A stretch of 64,000 nt of DNA from Runella sp. MFBS21 (GCF_029433105.1 NZ_JARNTW010000015.1:62001-126000); one strand, 5' to 3'; counted from the stretch's first letter, positions 1-9,738 are shown. Translations and numbers: made by a program. The notes: a model not told the origin generated them from the letters alone.

Positions 1-3000
1 ATTCCCAAAAACACATTCTCTATCCTTATAGTTTTACTTTTAGGTTTACTAGGAAAGAGCTTTGGGCAAACTGTGGAAGGAACAGTTTTTAGAGATTTCA
101 ATGCGGATGGGCAAATCACTAACACCTCCACTTTCAATGAAATAGGTGTGCCTAATATATTGGTTAGTGCATTTAGAGCCGATGGTAGTTTGGCAGACTC
201 TGTCCGTACAGCTTCAGATGGTAGCTATGTTCTTACAGTAGGTAGCACGGCCGCTTTTCGTATCGAATTTAAAGATTTTTTAATCGGTGATTTTGAAGGT
301 CCTTTTGCAGTTTCAGGAAGCCACACTTCTGTACAATTCGTCAATGGAGGAAGTACAGGAATAAATCTAGGCATCAATTACCCTGCTAATTATTGTGAAA
401 CGGAAACTCCTCAAATGGTAACGACCTGTTTTGTCGCCGTTAACACTGCTATTGGGAGCTCTTCCTTGGGAGATCGTGATGCCTTGGTAGGTGCAGCTTA
501 CAATGCAACAGATGATAACAAAGTCATCTCTCACTATGCTACCGTCAATGATATCGGCTCTGCATGGGGATTGACTTATAAAAGAGAAACAAAACAACTT
601 TTTTCAACAGCTTTTACAAAACGTCATATTGGATTTACGCCCAAAGGGCCTGGTGCTATTTTTGTTACAAATATTAATAGCCTAGACACGACTACTACTG
701 AGTTTTTTAATTTCGGAACTGTGGCGGGAGTAGATATGCATACTGATGTACCCACTGAACTAAGCGGTGGAAGACTCGATAGCTATGATATTCCTGCCTA
801 CGATGCCGTCGGAAAGGTTGGTTTGGGAGATATTGATATTTCGGATGATGGCAAAACGCTATGGCTCACCAACCTTTCCAACCGAAAATTGTACTCACTC
901 GACATCGCGACAAAAGATACAGTATCATATACGATTCCTAACCCATGTGCCGGTAAAAGCTATCGGCCTTTTGCTACTAAATTTTACCGAAACAAAGTGT
1001 ACGTAGGGGTCGTATGTACGCGTGAAGATGCTTCTACTAAAACAGATAGCGCAGGTTTAGCCGCCACGGTCTATGCTTTCGAAAATGGCACGTTTAGTCC
1101 GGTTCTCAATTTTCCTCTTACGTATGTTAAAGGCGCAAGTAATGCCGATGTCTCAGGAATTGCGCGAGCAGAATTGTGGCGCCCTTGGATTCAAGATTAT
1201 AATCCAGACCGCACAGGGCCTGTCAGTTTCCCTCAAGCTTGGTTGACAGATATTGAATTTGATGTAGATGGGTCTATGCTACTCGGTATTCGTGACCGTT
1301 TTGGGGATCAAGTAGGTTATCAAAACAGGAAACCTATCCAAGACGACCCTGATTTTATAAGTGGAATTACCCCTGGAGAAGTATTAAGAGCGGGTCCATG
1401 TGGTCCAAATGGCACTTGGCTCATCGAACAAAATGGTTCTGTCTGTGGTAGTACTCCTTCTTCTAACCAAAGCTCAGCCAATGGCCCTGGCAATGGGAAA
1501 TATTACTGGGGAGACCGTGTCCAAAACGGAGACAATCACCGTATGAGTTCGCAAGGCGGTATAGCAATATTAGCGGGAAGTGGTAAACTCGCTATGACAG
1601 CAGTAGACCCTACTGATGTATTTAACACTGGTGGTATCAAACGCCTCATCAACTCGAATGGAAATAAAGACGGTAACGCCACTGGAACCTCAGTCAATAC
1701 AAATGGAGGCGTCGTATTGTACGCAAGTGATGCTTTCGGCTACGGCAAGGCCAATGGAGTAGGTGATTTGGAAATCCTCTGTGCTCCTCAACCTATCGAA
1801 ATCGGAAACCGCATCTGGAAAGACTTGGATAAAGATGGTATCCAAGATGCCAATGAGCCTGGTATTGATGGCGTCACAGTTACACTTTGTGACTCTACTG
1901 GTGCTACTATTGCATCCGCACAAACTGCCAATGGAGGTCAGTATTATTTTTCTTCTGCCAACACTTCTGGAGGGCCTGCTTATGTCCAATATGAAGTTCC
2001 CTTAAAAACCAACACGAAGTATATTATTAAAATAGAAAACTACGCTACCCAAACCGCTCTTCTAAACTGCATCCCTAGCACAGCAAACGCAGGTAATGAC
2101 AATATTGATTCTGATTTTGAGATAGAAGATAGTAACCTAAAATTTACTTTAATTACAGGAGGTGCTGGCGAAAACGATTTTAAAATAGATGCTGGCTTTA
2201 TTGCCTGTGTTAAACCAAATGCAGGAAACGATACCAGTGCTTGTGCTGGTGTATCATCAATCAAGTTAAAAAGTGTTGTATCTCCCGAAAGTTGGATTCC
2301 TGCTGCGGGTAATCCTTTAACCATCAACGCCACTACAGGGGTAATCACAGGCGCAGCGCTCAATACTCCGGGTACTTATTCGTTCATTTTATTATATGAA
2401 GGATCATCTACTTGCGCTGATACAGTCAATGTAACCATACGTACAAATGTCGAAATCTCCGTTACATCTCCCCAAAATGCTGAGGTGTGTGCAGATGAAG
2501 GTAATGCCCAACTTGCCGTGAATGTGTCGGGAGGAAATTGGGCAAGCGTTTCAAACTACCCTGGTGTAGTCATAAACCCTTCTACAGGAGCCATTACAGG
2601 TCTTAATACGCCTGGTATATATAAGTTTGTATATTTAGTAGATACTACGCTCTATTGTCTTGATACCGTCAGTATCAATGTCAAGGATTGCTGTAAGCAA
2701 CCAAGTTGGGAAATTACCGTACCCGCTACTTGCGCCGTAGAATCACAGACTTATTCCGTATCATTTTTTGTGAACAACAAAAATGGTATCATCAAAACCA
2801 ACTACGGAACAATCACTGGTAGTAACCCCTATTCTGTCACTAACATCCCTAACAATTTTAACCTCGTCATCACCGATAGCCTCAACGCTTCTTGCGTTTT
2901 TGATACTACTATCACTGCGCCTGATTGTAGCTGTCCACAAGTATTACCCCTTACACCTAATGCCTCCGCTTGTATCGGCGATACTCTTCCTACCCTTAGG

Positions 3001-3858
3001 GTGAGTCTGGCTGGATCAAACACAAACGGTGTCACTATTGAGTGGTATAGCTCTAGTACAGGAGGAACGGCGCTTGCTACTGGGCTTTCTTTCAAACCAG
3101 CTGGAATTATTACTCAGAATGATACTTTTTATGTTCAACTCAACAATACTTCTGGACCTTGTATTGACCTTGATAGAGCTCCTGTAGTCGTGACAGCCCT
3201 TGACTGTCAAGTGGATATTACCCTCAAAAAGTTCGTTAACAAAAAAATAGCAGCCATCGGCGATACGCTAGTTTTTACTATCAAAGTCTGGAACCAAGCC
3301 GACAACAACGCCACAGGCGTCGAAGTCCTTGACTCGCTGCCCAATACCGTCGCATTTGTCAATGGGTCGTTTCTCGCTTCAAGAGGTAGTGCATCTTTCA
3401 CTAACAATGTCATCACTTGGAACATCGGCAACATCGCCGCTAACGGAGATACCGTCACTTTGACTTACAAAATCAAAGCCGTCTCTCAAGGTTTACATTT
3501 CAATACCGCGCAGGTTTCTAAAACCAACGAAAAAGACAAGGACTCTACTCCGGGTAACAACGACGAAACCGAAGATGACATTGACCGTCAATGCTTTACT
3601 GTACCGGTCAAACTATGCCCAGGTGAAGTAGTAGAAGCTTCAGTGCCTGCTAAATATACCAATGTGCAATGGTTCCTCAACGGACAACCTGTCAACGCTG
3701 GTAATACCGTTTTATTTAGTGAGACGGGTAACTATACTTTCACCGCAACAAACAACAGCTGCCCCGCAGAAGGATGTTGTCCTATTATCATCGAACCTGG
3801 TGACAATTGTTGCCCAGAAAACATTTGTATTCCCTTCACTATCTCTAAATCGAAATAA
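1..3858 (+). CDS. Giant secreted SdrD_B/DUF11 surface protein, 5' end cut by window edge
   Basis: The reading frame is open from base 1. The 24 codons before the first in-frame GTG (73) encode a hydrophobic stretch ending in SFGQ, a signal peptide, so the true start lies left of the window and GTG 73 is not the start. About 1285 residues are visible. Order: a short SdrD_B-like domain (nt 73-380), a ~480-residue region of the kind folded as a beta-propeller (with GLGDIDISDDGKTLW), a second SdrD_B domain (nt ~1795-2200, motif GNRIWKDLDKDGIQD), Ig-like Cys-containing modules, a DUF11 repeat (nt ~3208-3570), and a Cys-rich tail ending ICIPFTISKSK. No Por_Secre_tail-type signal is recognisable. 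Inferred to be a cell-surface or matrix protein, possibly an adhesin. It is paralogous to the next gene along its whole length; substrate or partner unknown. Confidence 0.85.
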   Translation: MPKNTFSILIVLLLGLLGKSFGQTVEGTVFRDFNADGQITNTSTFNEIGVPNILVSAFRADGSLADSVRTASDGSYVLTVGSTAAFRIEFKDFLIGDFEGPFAVSGSHTSVQFVNGGSTGINLGINYPANYCETETPQMVTTCFVAVNTAIGSSSLGDRDALVGAAYNATDDNKVISHYATVNDIGSAWGLTYKRETKQLFSTAFTKRHIGFTPKGPGAIFVTNINSLDTTTTEFFNFGTVAGVDMHTDVPTELSGGRLDSYDIPAYDAVGKVGLGDIDISDDGKTLWLTNLSNRKLYSLDIATKDTVSYTIPNPCAGKSYRPFATKFYRNKVYVGVVCTREDASTKTDSAGLAATVYAFENGTFSPVLNFPLTYVKGASNADVSGIARAELWRPWIQDYNPDRTGPVSFPQAWLTDIEFDVDGSMLLGIRDRFGDQVGYQNRKPIQDDPDFISGITPGEVLRAGPCGPNGTWLIEQNGSVCGSTPSSNQSSANGPGNGKYYWGDRVQNGDNHRMSSQGGIAILAGSGKLAMTAVDPTDVFNTGGIKRLINSNGNKDGNATGTSVNTNGGVVLYASDAFGYGKANGVGDLEILCAPQPIEIGNRIWKDLDKDGIQDANEPGIDGVTVTLCDSTGATIASAQTANGGQYYFSSANTSGGPAYVQYEVPLKTNTKYIIKIENYATQTALLNCIPSTANAGNDNIDSDFEIEDSNLKFTLITGGAGENDFKIDAGFIACVKPNAGNDTSACAGVSSIKLKSVVSPESWIPAAGNPLTINATTGVITGAALNTPGTYSFILLYEGSSTCADTVNVTIRTNVEISVTSPQNAEVCADEGNAQLAVNVSGGNWASVSNYPGVVINPSTGAITGLNTPGIYKFVYLVDTTLYCLDTVSINVKDCCKQPSWEITVPATCAVESQTYSVSFFVNNKNGIIKTNYGTITGSNPYSVTNIPNNFNLVITDSLNASCVFDTTITAPDCSCPQVLPLTPNASACIGDTLPTLRVSLAGSNTNGVTIEWYSSSTGGTALATGLSFKPAGIITQNDTFYVQLNNTSGPCIDLDRAPVVVTALDCQVDITLKKFVNKKIAAIGDTLVFTIKVWNQADNNATGVEVLDSLPNTVAFVNGSFLASRGSASFTNNVITWNIGNIAANGDTVTLTYKIKAVSQGLHFNTAQVSKTNEKDKDSTPGNNDETEDDIDRQCFTVPVKLCPGEVVEASVPAKYTNVQWFLNGQPVNAGNTVLFSETGNYTFTATNNSCPAEGCCPIIIEPGDNCCPENICIPFTISKSK
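2692..3856 (+). repeat. Long direct repeat, copy A
   Basis: This 3' part of the first surface-protein gene matches 7395-8559 at a constant offset of 4703 bases with no indel. Similarity is moderate-to-high up to about 3200 and nearly perfect afterwards, with only scattered mostly silent changes. Upstream of 2692 the two genes are clearly diverged. Confidence 0.9.
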
Positions 3859-4307
3859 GGAGAAAAGCCTATTTAGGTTATAATTCCCATCTACTAAATA
3901 ATTAGGTAAAATCGAAAGACAAGCTAAGTCTCTCAGTTTTACCTGATTGTTTATATCCCTAACAATAAATTATAAAACCTTTAAGGCTATTTATTCCTAC
4001 GATTGGCATATTTTTTGAGCGTAATAAAATTAGGGCAACGAATATTTCGTGCCAAATCGTAATGTGATATCTTAAAATCTATCATAATCCTTTAAAAACT
4101 TATCAATACTTCCCCTATTTCCTATCAATTAAGGAATAAACTATCCCAAAAAATCATTTTCACATTTTTAGCTTTTGTGGATAATTTATCAAAACCATAT
4201 TTTTAATATAGAATAACTAGTTAATAGTCACCGATAGTGACTTTAGAACAAGCCAAGTTTTCCTCTTTCCAATAATTTTTCTTTTTCAATCTCATCTTAT
4301 TAACATT
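3859..4307. other. 449-base intergenic region between the two giant paralogues
   Basis: No coding potential seen. It is AT-rich and holds the hairpin at 3904-3944, a weak promoter candidate (TTG at 4175-4177, 20 bases, then TATTTTTA at 4198-4205, one mismatch to TAnnTTTG), and a small perfect stem-loop AGTCAC-CGATA-GTGACT (4226-4242) that would lie in the leader of the second gene. Confidence 0.5.
3904..3944 (+). terminator. Possible terminator hairpin after first surface-protein gene
   Basis: Arms AGGTAAAA (3904-3911) and TTTTACCT (3937-3944) enclose a second pairing AGAC/GTCT (3917-3920 with 3928-3931). It lies about 45 bases past the stop codon. The following bases are only moderately T-rich, so terminator function is tentative. 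Confidence 0.4.
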
Positions 4308-7300
4308 ATGAAAAATAGCTCTATTGCTTCTGAGAATGAAGAGGCTCCTTTTAGCAAGGGAGTATTCTCTCTTTTTTCTCAGGTGGGGACCAAGCTGTTG
4401 GTTTATCTGGTTTTGAGCCTTGCATCAATACCTGCCTTGGCTCAGGTCTGCCCACCCTCTAACGTTGTTAATCCCTACATAGGCGGGAAAGTGTTTTTGG
4501 ATTATGCCCACGACGGGGTTTTTACTACAAACATCGACCAACCTATTGCGGGAGTCACCGTCACGGCTTACAATAGTGCCAATGCGGCCGTTGGTACAGC
4601 TACTTCAATTGCTGATGGGACTTATCTTATAGAGAGTGCTCAACTAAGCACAGGGACTAGTTATCGAATTGAGTTTAGCAACTTCCCCGCAGGGCATGAA
4701 CAATCTTTTGCAGGAACCAACAATGGGACTTCGGTACAGTTTGCAGCAGCCAACAGCTGTAATATCAACCTTGCCTTAACCAATCCTGACTTTTATTGTC
4801 AAGCAGCACCTAAGTTTGTCACTAGCTGTTTTGTAGAGGGTGCCAACACAGGCAATGATGACGTCTTGATTTCGATGCATTACAATTCAACCCCCACCGC
4901 TAATGACGCTGGTGATGCCGTATTAATAGCTCACGAAGCGGTAGCAAGTGCTATAGGTACTACTTTTGGGCTAGCGTATCAAAGACACTCCAAAACTCTT
5001 TTTGCTTCTGCTTATATGAAGCGATACACAGGTTTTGGCCCGAATGGACCTGGAGCTATCTATAAAATTGACAATCCTTATGATGGCTCACTTTCGGGTT
5101 CATTGTTTGTTGATTTAAACACTCTTTTTGGTTCCGATGTATTTGGTGCTGACCCGCACGATTTCACTACATTGACATCAGGAGGAGATATTATTGATGC
5201 CAACTCTTACAACCAAGTAACAAGGATTGCATTCGGAGACCTCGATATTTCAGCAGACGAACGTACCCTGTATGGTATCAACCTCAACGACCGCTCGTTG
5301 TACATTATTCCACTTGGCAATGACCCTACCAACCCTACGCCCCCTAGTTCGTCGGCCGAAGTAACGGTAGTGCCTTTGGCAGATGCTGGCAATCCTTTGC
5401 CAGATTTACCTACTATCTCCGACAATTCCGAAATTCGCCCTTTTGCCCTAAAATATTACAAAGGTCTTTTGTACATTGGATTAGTAACCAATGGGCAAGC
5501 AGGAGGAGCTTTAAGAGGATTGGTTTATACTTTCAATCCTACCAATAGCGCATTCCAAAAGAAACTAGACTTTTCTCTTAACTACAACCGTGGTTGTGGA
5601 TTTGGCCAAAATTCTACGTGTTATGGAAGTGCCAATTGGCAACCTTGGCACAATGCCAATACGCGCCCTACTCCCACAGTAAATGGTCAAGGCGAGCAAG
5701 GATATCCACAGCCTATTTTGTCCGATATTGAATTTGACGCCGCAGGAAATATGATTTTGGGACTCCGCGACCGTTTTGGCGAACAAGAAGGTAATGAATC
5801 TGCAGAGCCTACTTCTCCTTTCACACTTCGTAGAGGAGATGCATTTGGAGACTTTCTAAAAGCTACCACCAATGGCGAAAACTCTTGGACTATCGACATG
5901 GCCAATTTTACTGATCCTAGCACTGCGAGTGGTACTTCAGAGCCTGTTTTTGGAACTGATAATTATGGTCCAGTACAGGGCTATTATCATGAAGAGACAG
6001 GAATGGGAGGACTTGGGGTACTATTGAGAAGCAATGGACTCGTAGCCACGGTCATGGACCCTCGCACGGCTGCTTTTTCCAACGGAATTGATTGGTATGA
6101 TTTATCCACCGCGGGCGTAACTCAGACTAAGGCCATTACTGTTCTTACAGGAGGTAGTTTCCCCTTCGGAAAAGCTTATGGGTTAGGCGAAATTGAGTTT
6201 ATTTGTGACTTGGCCCCTATCCAAATCGGTAACCGCGTATGGAAAGATGCCAACAAAAATGGCATCCAAGATGGTGATGAAGTCGGAGTAGATGGGGTAG
6301 AGATTGAATTGTACAAAGGTACGTCGGCTACTGGTAGCCCTATTGCTACTGCTACTACCGCCAATGGTGGCCAATGGTATTTTAGTGACAAAAACGCGGC
6401 TGGAGTAACTTGGACAGGTACAGGTGCTGATACTACACTCATACCTAATACTGATTATACCATTAAAGTAAAAACTGCTTTGGGAACAGGGGCGCTGGCT
6501 ACTTGTGCGGCTTTCTCTATCAAAGATGCCCCTAGCGCAGGCGTAGCTGATGTGGCTGATAGTGATGTAAACCCTGATGGAACTATTGTTTATAAAACAG
6601 GCAGTGAAGGTGTCAATGACCACACCCTCGACATCGGCGTTATTGAGCCAGTTGGTAGCCTTGGAGATTTTGTATGGAAAGATCTCAACAACAATGGAAA
6701 ACAAGACGCCCTTGAGCCTGAGGTAGCAGGAGTGATTGTTCAACTCCTTCAAAATAGCAACGTCATCGCAACCGACACGACTGATGCCAACGGTAAGTAT
6801 GGTTTCAATAATCTGTCGTCTGGGGCTTATCAAGTCAAAATTGTACTAAGCTCATTGCCTGATAGCTGCTTAATTTCGCCTTTGCAAAACGCCGCTGGTG
6901 TAGCCGATAGCCTAGATTCAGATTTCGACTCAAACGGTCTTAGCCAAATCGTCACTATCACCACTACTGGCTCGGGTATCAATAAAGACAATCCAACTAT
7001 CGATGCAGGTCTTTTCTCTCCTAAAGGTAGCCTTGGAGATTTTGTATGGAAAGATCTCAACAACAATGGAAAACAAGACGCCATCGAGCCTGGGGTAGCA
7101 GGAGTGATTGTTCAACTTCTTCAAAATAGCAATGTCATCGCAACCGACACAACTGATGCCAACGGTAAGTATGGTTTCAGTAATCTATCGTCTGGGGCGT
7201 ATCAAGTCAAGATTTTACTAAGCTCATTGCCTGATAGCTGTATTATTTCGCCTTTGCAAAACGCCGCTGGCGTAGCTGATAGCCTAGATTCAGATTTCGA

Positions 7301-8573
7301 CTCAAACGGTCTTAGCCAAATCGTCACTATCACAGCTACTGGCTCGGGTATCAATAAAGACAATCCAACTATCGATGCAGGACTAGTAAATCCTTGTAAA
7401 CAACCAAATTGGGAGATTACAACCCCAGCAGCCTGTGCTCCTCAATCACAGACTTATTCCGTATCGTTCTTTGTAAACAACAAAAACGGTATCATCAAAA
7501 CCAACTACGGAACACTCACTGGTAGTAACCCTTATTCTGTCACTAACATCCCTAACAATTTTAACCTCGTCATCACTGATAGCCTAAACGCTTCTTGCGT
7601 TTTTGATACTACTATCACAGCGCCTGATTGTAGCTGTCCACAAGTATTACCACTCACACCTAATGCCTCCGCTTGTATCGGCGATACTCTTCCTACGCTC
7701 AAAGTGAGTCTTGTCGGATCAAACACCGACGGCGCTACTGTAGAATGGTATAGCTCTAGCACCGGAGGAACGGCGCTTGCTACTGGACTTTCTTTCAAAC
7801 CAGCTGGACTCATTACTCAAAATGACACTTTCTACGTCCAAGTTAATAGCTCAACAAGTCCTTGTACCAATTTAGATAGAATGCCTATAGTGGTAGCAGC
7901 CCTTGACTGTCAAGTAGATATTACCCTCAAAAAGTTCGTTAACAAAAAAATAGCAGCCATCGGCGATACGCTAGTTTTTACTATCAAAGTCTGGAATCAA
8001 GCCGACAACAACGCCACAGGCGTCGAAGTCCTTGACTCGCTGCCTAATACCGTCGCATTTGTCAATGGCTCGTTTCTCGCTTCAAGAGGTAGTGCATCTT
8101 TCACTAACAATGTCATCACTTGGAACATCGGCAACATCGCCGCTAACGGAGATACCGTCACTTTGACTTACAAAATCAAAGCCGTCTCTCAAGGTTTGCA
8201 TTTCAATACCGCGCAGGTTTCTAAAACCAACGAAAAAGACAAGGATTCTACTCCGGGTAACAACGACGAAACCGAGGATGACATCGACCGTCAATGCTTT
8301 ACTGTACCCGTCAAACTATGCCCAGGTGAAGTAGTTGAAGCTTCAGTGCCTGCTAAATATACCAATGTGCAATGGTTCCTCAACGGACAACCTGTCAACG
8401 CTGGTAATACCGTTTTATTTAGTGAGACGGGTAACTATACTTTCACCGCAACAAACAACAATTGCCCCGCAGAAGGATGTTGTCCTATTATCATCGAACC
8501 TGGTGACAATTGTTGCCCAGAAAACATTTGTATTCCTTTCACTATTTCCAAATCGAAATCGGCTATAAAGTAA
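4308..8573 (+). CDS. Giant secreted SdrD_B/DUF11 surface protein (paralogue)
   Basis: A 1421-residue protein. The signal peptide is unusually long: an N-region of about 28 residues, a hydrophobic core, and a predicted cleavage after ALAQ (residue 46). Then come an SdrD_B-like domain, a ~500-residue propeller-like region homologous to that of the upstream gene (AFGDLDISADERTLY), an SdrD_B domain beginning at GNRVWKDANKNGIQD, two almost identical tandem SdrD_B domains (motif GSLGDFVWKDLNNNGKQD twice), Ig-like modules, DUF11, and a Cys-rich tail. The C-terminus carries four residues (SAIK) beyond the end of the paralogue. SdrD_B domains are known in Gram-positive adhesins, where they bind calcium; the acidic D/N-rich loops here fit that. 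It is probably surface-exposed; adhesion or matrix function is inference. Confidence 0.9.
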   Translation: MKNSSIASENEEAPFSKGVFSLFSQVGTKLLVYLVLSLASIPALAQVCPPSNVVNPYIGGKVFLDYAHDGVFTTNIDQPIAGVTVTAYNSANAAVGTATSIADGTYLIESAQLSTGTSYRIEFSNFPAGHEQSFAGTNNGTSVQFAAANSCNINLALTNPDFYCQAAPKFVTSCFVEGANTGNDDVLISMHYNSTPTANDAGDAVLIAHEAVASAIGTTFGLAYQRHSKTLFASAYMKRYTGFGPNGPGAIYKIDNPYDGSLSGSLFVDLNTLFGSDVFGADPHDFTTLTSGGDIIDANSYNQVTRIAFGDLDISADERTLYGINLNDRSLYIIPLGNDPTNPTPPSSSAEVTVVPLADAGNPLPDLPTISDNSEIRPFALKYYKGLLYIGLVTNGQAGGALRGLVYTFNPTNSAFQKKLDFSLNYNRGCGFGQNSTCYGSANWQPWHNANTRPTPTVNGQGEQGYPQPILSDIEFDAAGNMILGLRDRFGEQEGNESAEPTSPFTLRRGDAFGDFLKATTNGENSWTIDMANFTDPSTASGTSEPVFGTDNYGPVQGYYHEETGMGGLGVLLRSNGLVATVMDPRTAAFSNGIDWYDLSTAGVTQTKAITVLTGGSFPFGKAYGLGEIEFICDLAPIQIGNRVWKDANKNGIQDGDEVGVDGVEIELYKGTSATGSPIATATTANGGQWYFSDKNAAGVTWTGTGADTTLIPNTDYTIKVKTALGTGALATCAAFSIKDAPSAGVADVADSDVNPDGTIVYKTGSEGVNDHTLDIGVIEPVGSLGDFVWKDLNNNGKQDALEPEVAGVIVQLLQNSNVIATDTTDANGKYGFNNLSSGAYQVKIVLSSLPDSCLISPLQNAAGVADSLDSDFDSNGLSQIVTITTTGSGINKDNPTIDAGLFSPKGSLGDFVWKDLNNNGKQDAIEPGVAGVIVQLLQNSNVIATDTTDANGKYGFSNLSSGAYQVKILLSSLPDSCIISPLQNAAGVADSLDSDFDSNGLSQIVTITATGSGINKDNPTIDAGLVNPCKQPNWEITTPAACAPQSQTYSVSFFVNNKNGIIKTNYGTLTGSNPYSVTNIPNNFNLVITDSLNASCVFDTTITAPDCSCPQVLPLTPNASACIGDTLPTLKVSLVGSNTDGATVEWYSSSTGGTALATGLSFKPAGLITQNDTFYVQVNSSTSPCTNLDRMPIVVAALDCQVDITLKKFVNKKIAAIGDTLVFTIKVWNQADNNATGVEVLDSLPNTVAFVNGSFLASRGSASFTNNVITWNIGNIAANGDTVTLTYKIKAVSQGLHFNTAQVSKTNEKDKDSTPGNNDETEDDIDRQCFTVPVKLCPGEVVEASVPAKYTNVQWFLNGQPVNAGNTVLFSETGNYTFTATNNNCPAEGCCPIIIEPGDNCCPENICIPFTISKSKSAIK
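6654..7025 (+). repeat. Tandem SdrD_B repeat, unit 1
   Basis: A 372-base unit (124 codons) encoding one SdrD_B domain. The following unit is nearly identical at the DNA level, with only scattered substitutions and no indel, which indicates a recent in-frame duplication. Confidence 0.9.
7026..7397 (+). repeat. Tandem SdrD_B repeat, unit 2
   Basis: Second copy of the 372-base unit. Similarity is lost at about 7385, where the Ig-like part begins. Confidence 0.9.
7395..8559 (+). repeat. Long direct repeat, copy B
   Basis: Partner of 2692-3856 at a constant offset of 4703 bases. Identity ends exactly at the last shared codons. The first gene then stops, whereas this one reads on for four codons. 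Confidence 0.9.
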
Positions 8574-8584
8574 AACATACCAGA

Positions 8585-8638
8585 TTTCATAAAATAAAAA
8601 TAGGTGCGATTGCTCGCACCTATTTTTATTTTATGAAA
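8585..8638. terminator. Bidirectional terminator, 25-bp perfect stem
   Basis: Bases 8585-8609 and 8614-8638 are perfect reverse complements around a TTGC loop. The GC core GGTGCGA/TCGCACC is flanked by A- and T-rich arms, so a U-run follows the core in either direction. It sits between the plus-strand surface-protein gene and the minus-strand rfbB gene. Confidence 0.85.
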
Positions 8639-8658
8639 CACCTATTATTATCTCATAA

Positions 8659-9714
8659 TCAACGATTTACATACATACCTTCATAATATTTCTGGTAATT
8701 CCCAGAAGTAACATTATCAAGCCATTCTTGATTGCTTAAATACCATTCGACGGTTTTAGCTAACCCTTCCTCAAAAGTAACTGAAGGCTTCCATCCTAGC
8801 TCATTCATAAGTTTAGAAGGGTCGATAGCATAGCGCAAATCATGACCTGCACGGTCAGTGACATAGGTAATCAACTCTGCCGATGTACCTTGAGAACGAC
8901 CCAATTTTTCGTCCATGATATTACACAAGAGGTGCACCAAGTCAATGTTTTTCCACTCGTTACAGCCTCCAATGTTATAGGTTTCACCATTTTCACCTTT
9001 ATGAAAAATCAAATCTATCGCTCGGGCATGATCTTCTACATAGAGCCAATCCCTCACATTTTCGCCTTTTCCATATACGGGCAATGGTTTATTATGACGA
9101 ATGTTGTTAATCATCAAAGGAATCAGTTTTTCTGGAAAGTGGTTGGGACCATAATTATTAGAGCAATTGGAAATAACAACCGGAAGTTTGTAAGTATTAT
9201 GATAAGCTCTTACAAAATGGTCAGAAGAAGCTTTAGAGGCAGAATAAGGAGACCGAGGGTCATATTTGGTAGTTTCCACAAAAAACTCCTTAGGATCATG
9301 AAGCTCCCCATAGACTTCATCGGTAGATACGTGATAAAACCTTCTACCTTCTTCTTTGCCCTTCCAAACTACGCGTGCAGCGTTGAGTAGATTAACAGTC
9401 CCGATGACATTGGTCATGACAAAAGCCATCGGATCAGAAATAGATCTATCCACGTGTGACTCCGCAGCCAAATGAACTACTCCCGTAAAATCGTGTTCTC
9501 TAAATAGATTTTCGATAAAAGCAGCATCCGTGATATCCCCTTTCACAAAAGTATAATTAGGCGCAGATTCGATGTCGGTCAAATTAGCCAAATTACCTGC
9601 ATACGTAAGAGCATCTAAATTGACAATCTGCACATCTGCATATTGGTTCACAAACCGCCGTACTACATGTGAGCCAATAAATCCAGCTCCACCTGTGATG
9701 AGTATTTTTTGCAT
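8659..9714 (-). CDS. rfbB: dTDP-glucose 4,6-dehydratase
   Basis: A 351-residue extended short-chain dehydrogenase. It has the NAD-binding motif GGAGFIGSH at residues 8-16, the STDEVYG active-site region, and the YSASKASSD segment with the catalytic Tyr-x3-Lys. It converts dTDP-glucose to dTDP-4-keto-6-deoxyglucose, the second step of dTDP-rhamnose and related deoxysugar synthesis. Length is normal for RmlB. The rest of the rml pathway (rmlA, C, D) is not next to it. It lies 24 bases downstream of galE and is probably co-transcribed with it, giving a small nucleotide-sugar operon ended by the hairpin at 8585-8638. Confidence 0.95.
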   Translation of the reverse strand: MQKILITGGAGFIGSHVVRRFVNQYADVQIVNLDALTYAGNLANLTDIESAPNYTFVKGDITDAAFIENLFREHDFTGVVHLAAESHVDRSISDPMAFVMTNVIGTVNLLNAARVVWKGKEEGRRFYHVSTDEVYGELHDPKEFFVETTKYDPRSPYSASKASSDHFVRAYHNTYKLPVVISNCSNNYGPNHFPEKLIPLMINNIRHNKPLPVYGKGENVRDWLYVEDHARAIDLIFHKGENGETYNIGGCNEWKNIDLVHLLCNIMDEKLGRSQGTSAELITYVTDRAGHDLRYAIDPSKLMNELGWKPSVTFEEGLAKTVEWYLSNQEWLDNVTSGNYQKYYEGMYVNR

Positions 9715-9738
9715 ATTTTTAAGTCAATATTTCTAAGA

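Noticed and set aside
73-75. GTG 73 as start of the first surface-protein gene
   Set aside because: The upstream in-frame codons encode a hydrophobic signal peptide running off the window edge, so the gene is 5'-truncated and not started here.
6183-6833. 216-residue open frame on the minus strand inside the second surface-protein gene
   Set aside because: Antisense to a strong secreted-protein gene, no domain, composition mirrors the plus-strand codon pattern, and no ribosome-binding or promoter context.
8842-9390. 182-residue plus-strand frame inside rfbB
   Set aside because: Fully covered by a clear dTDP-glucose dehydratase on the other strand; no recognisable protein features.
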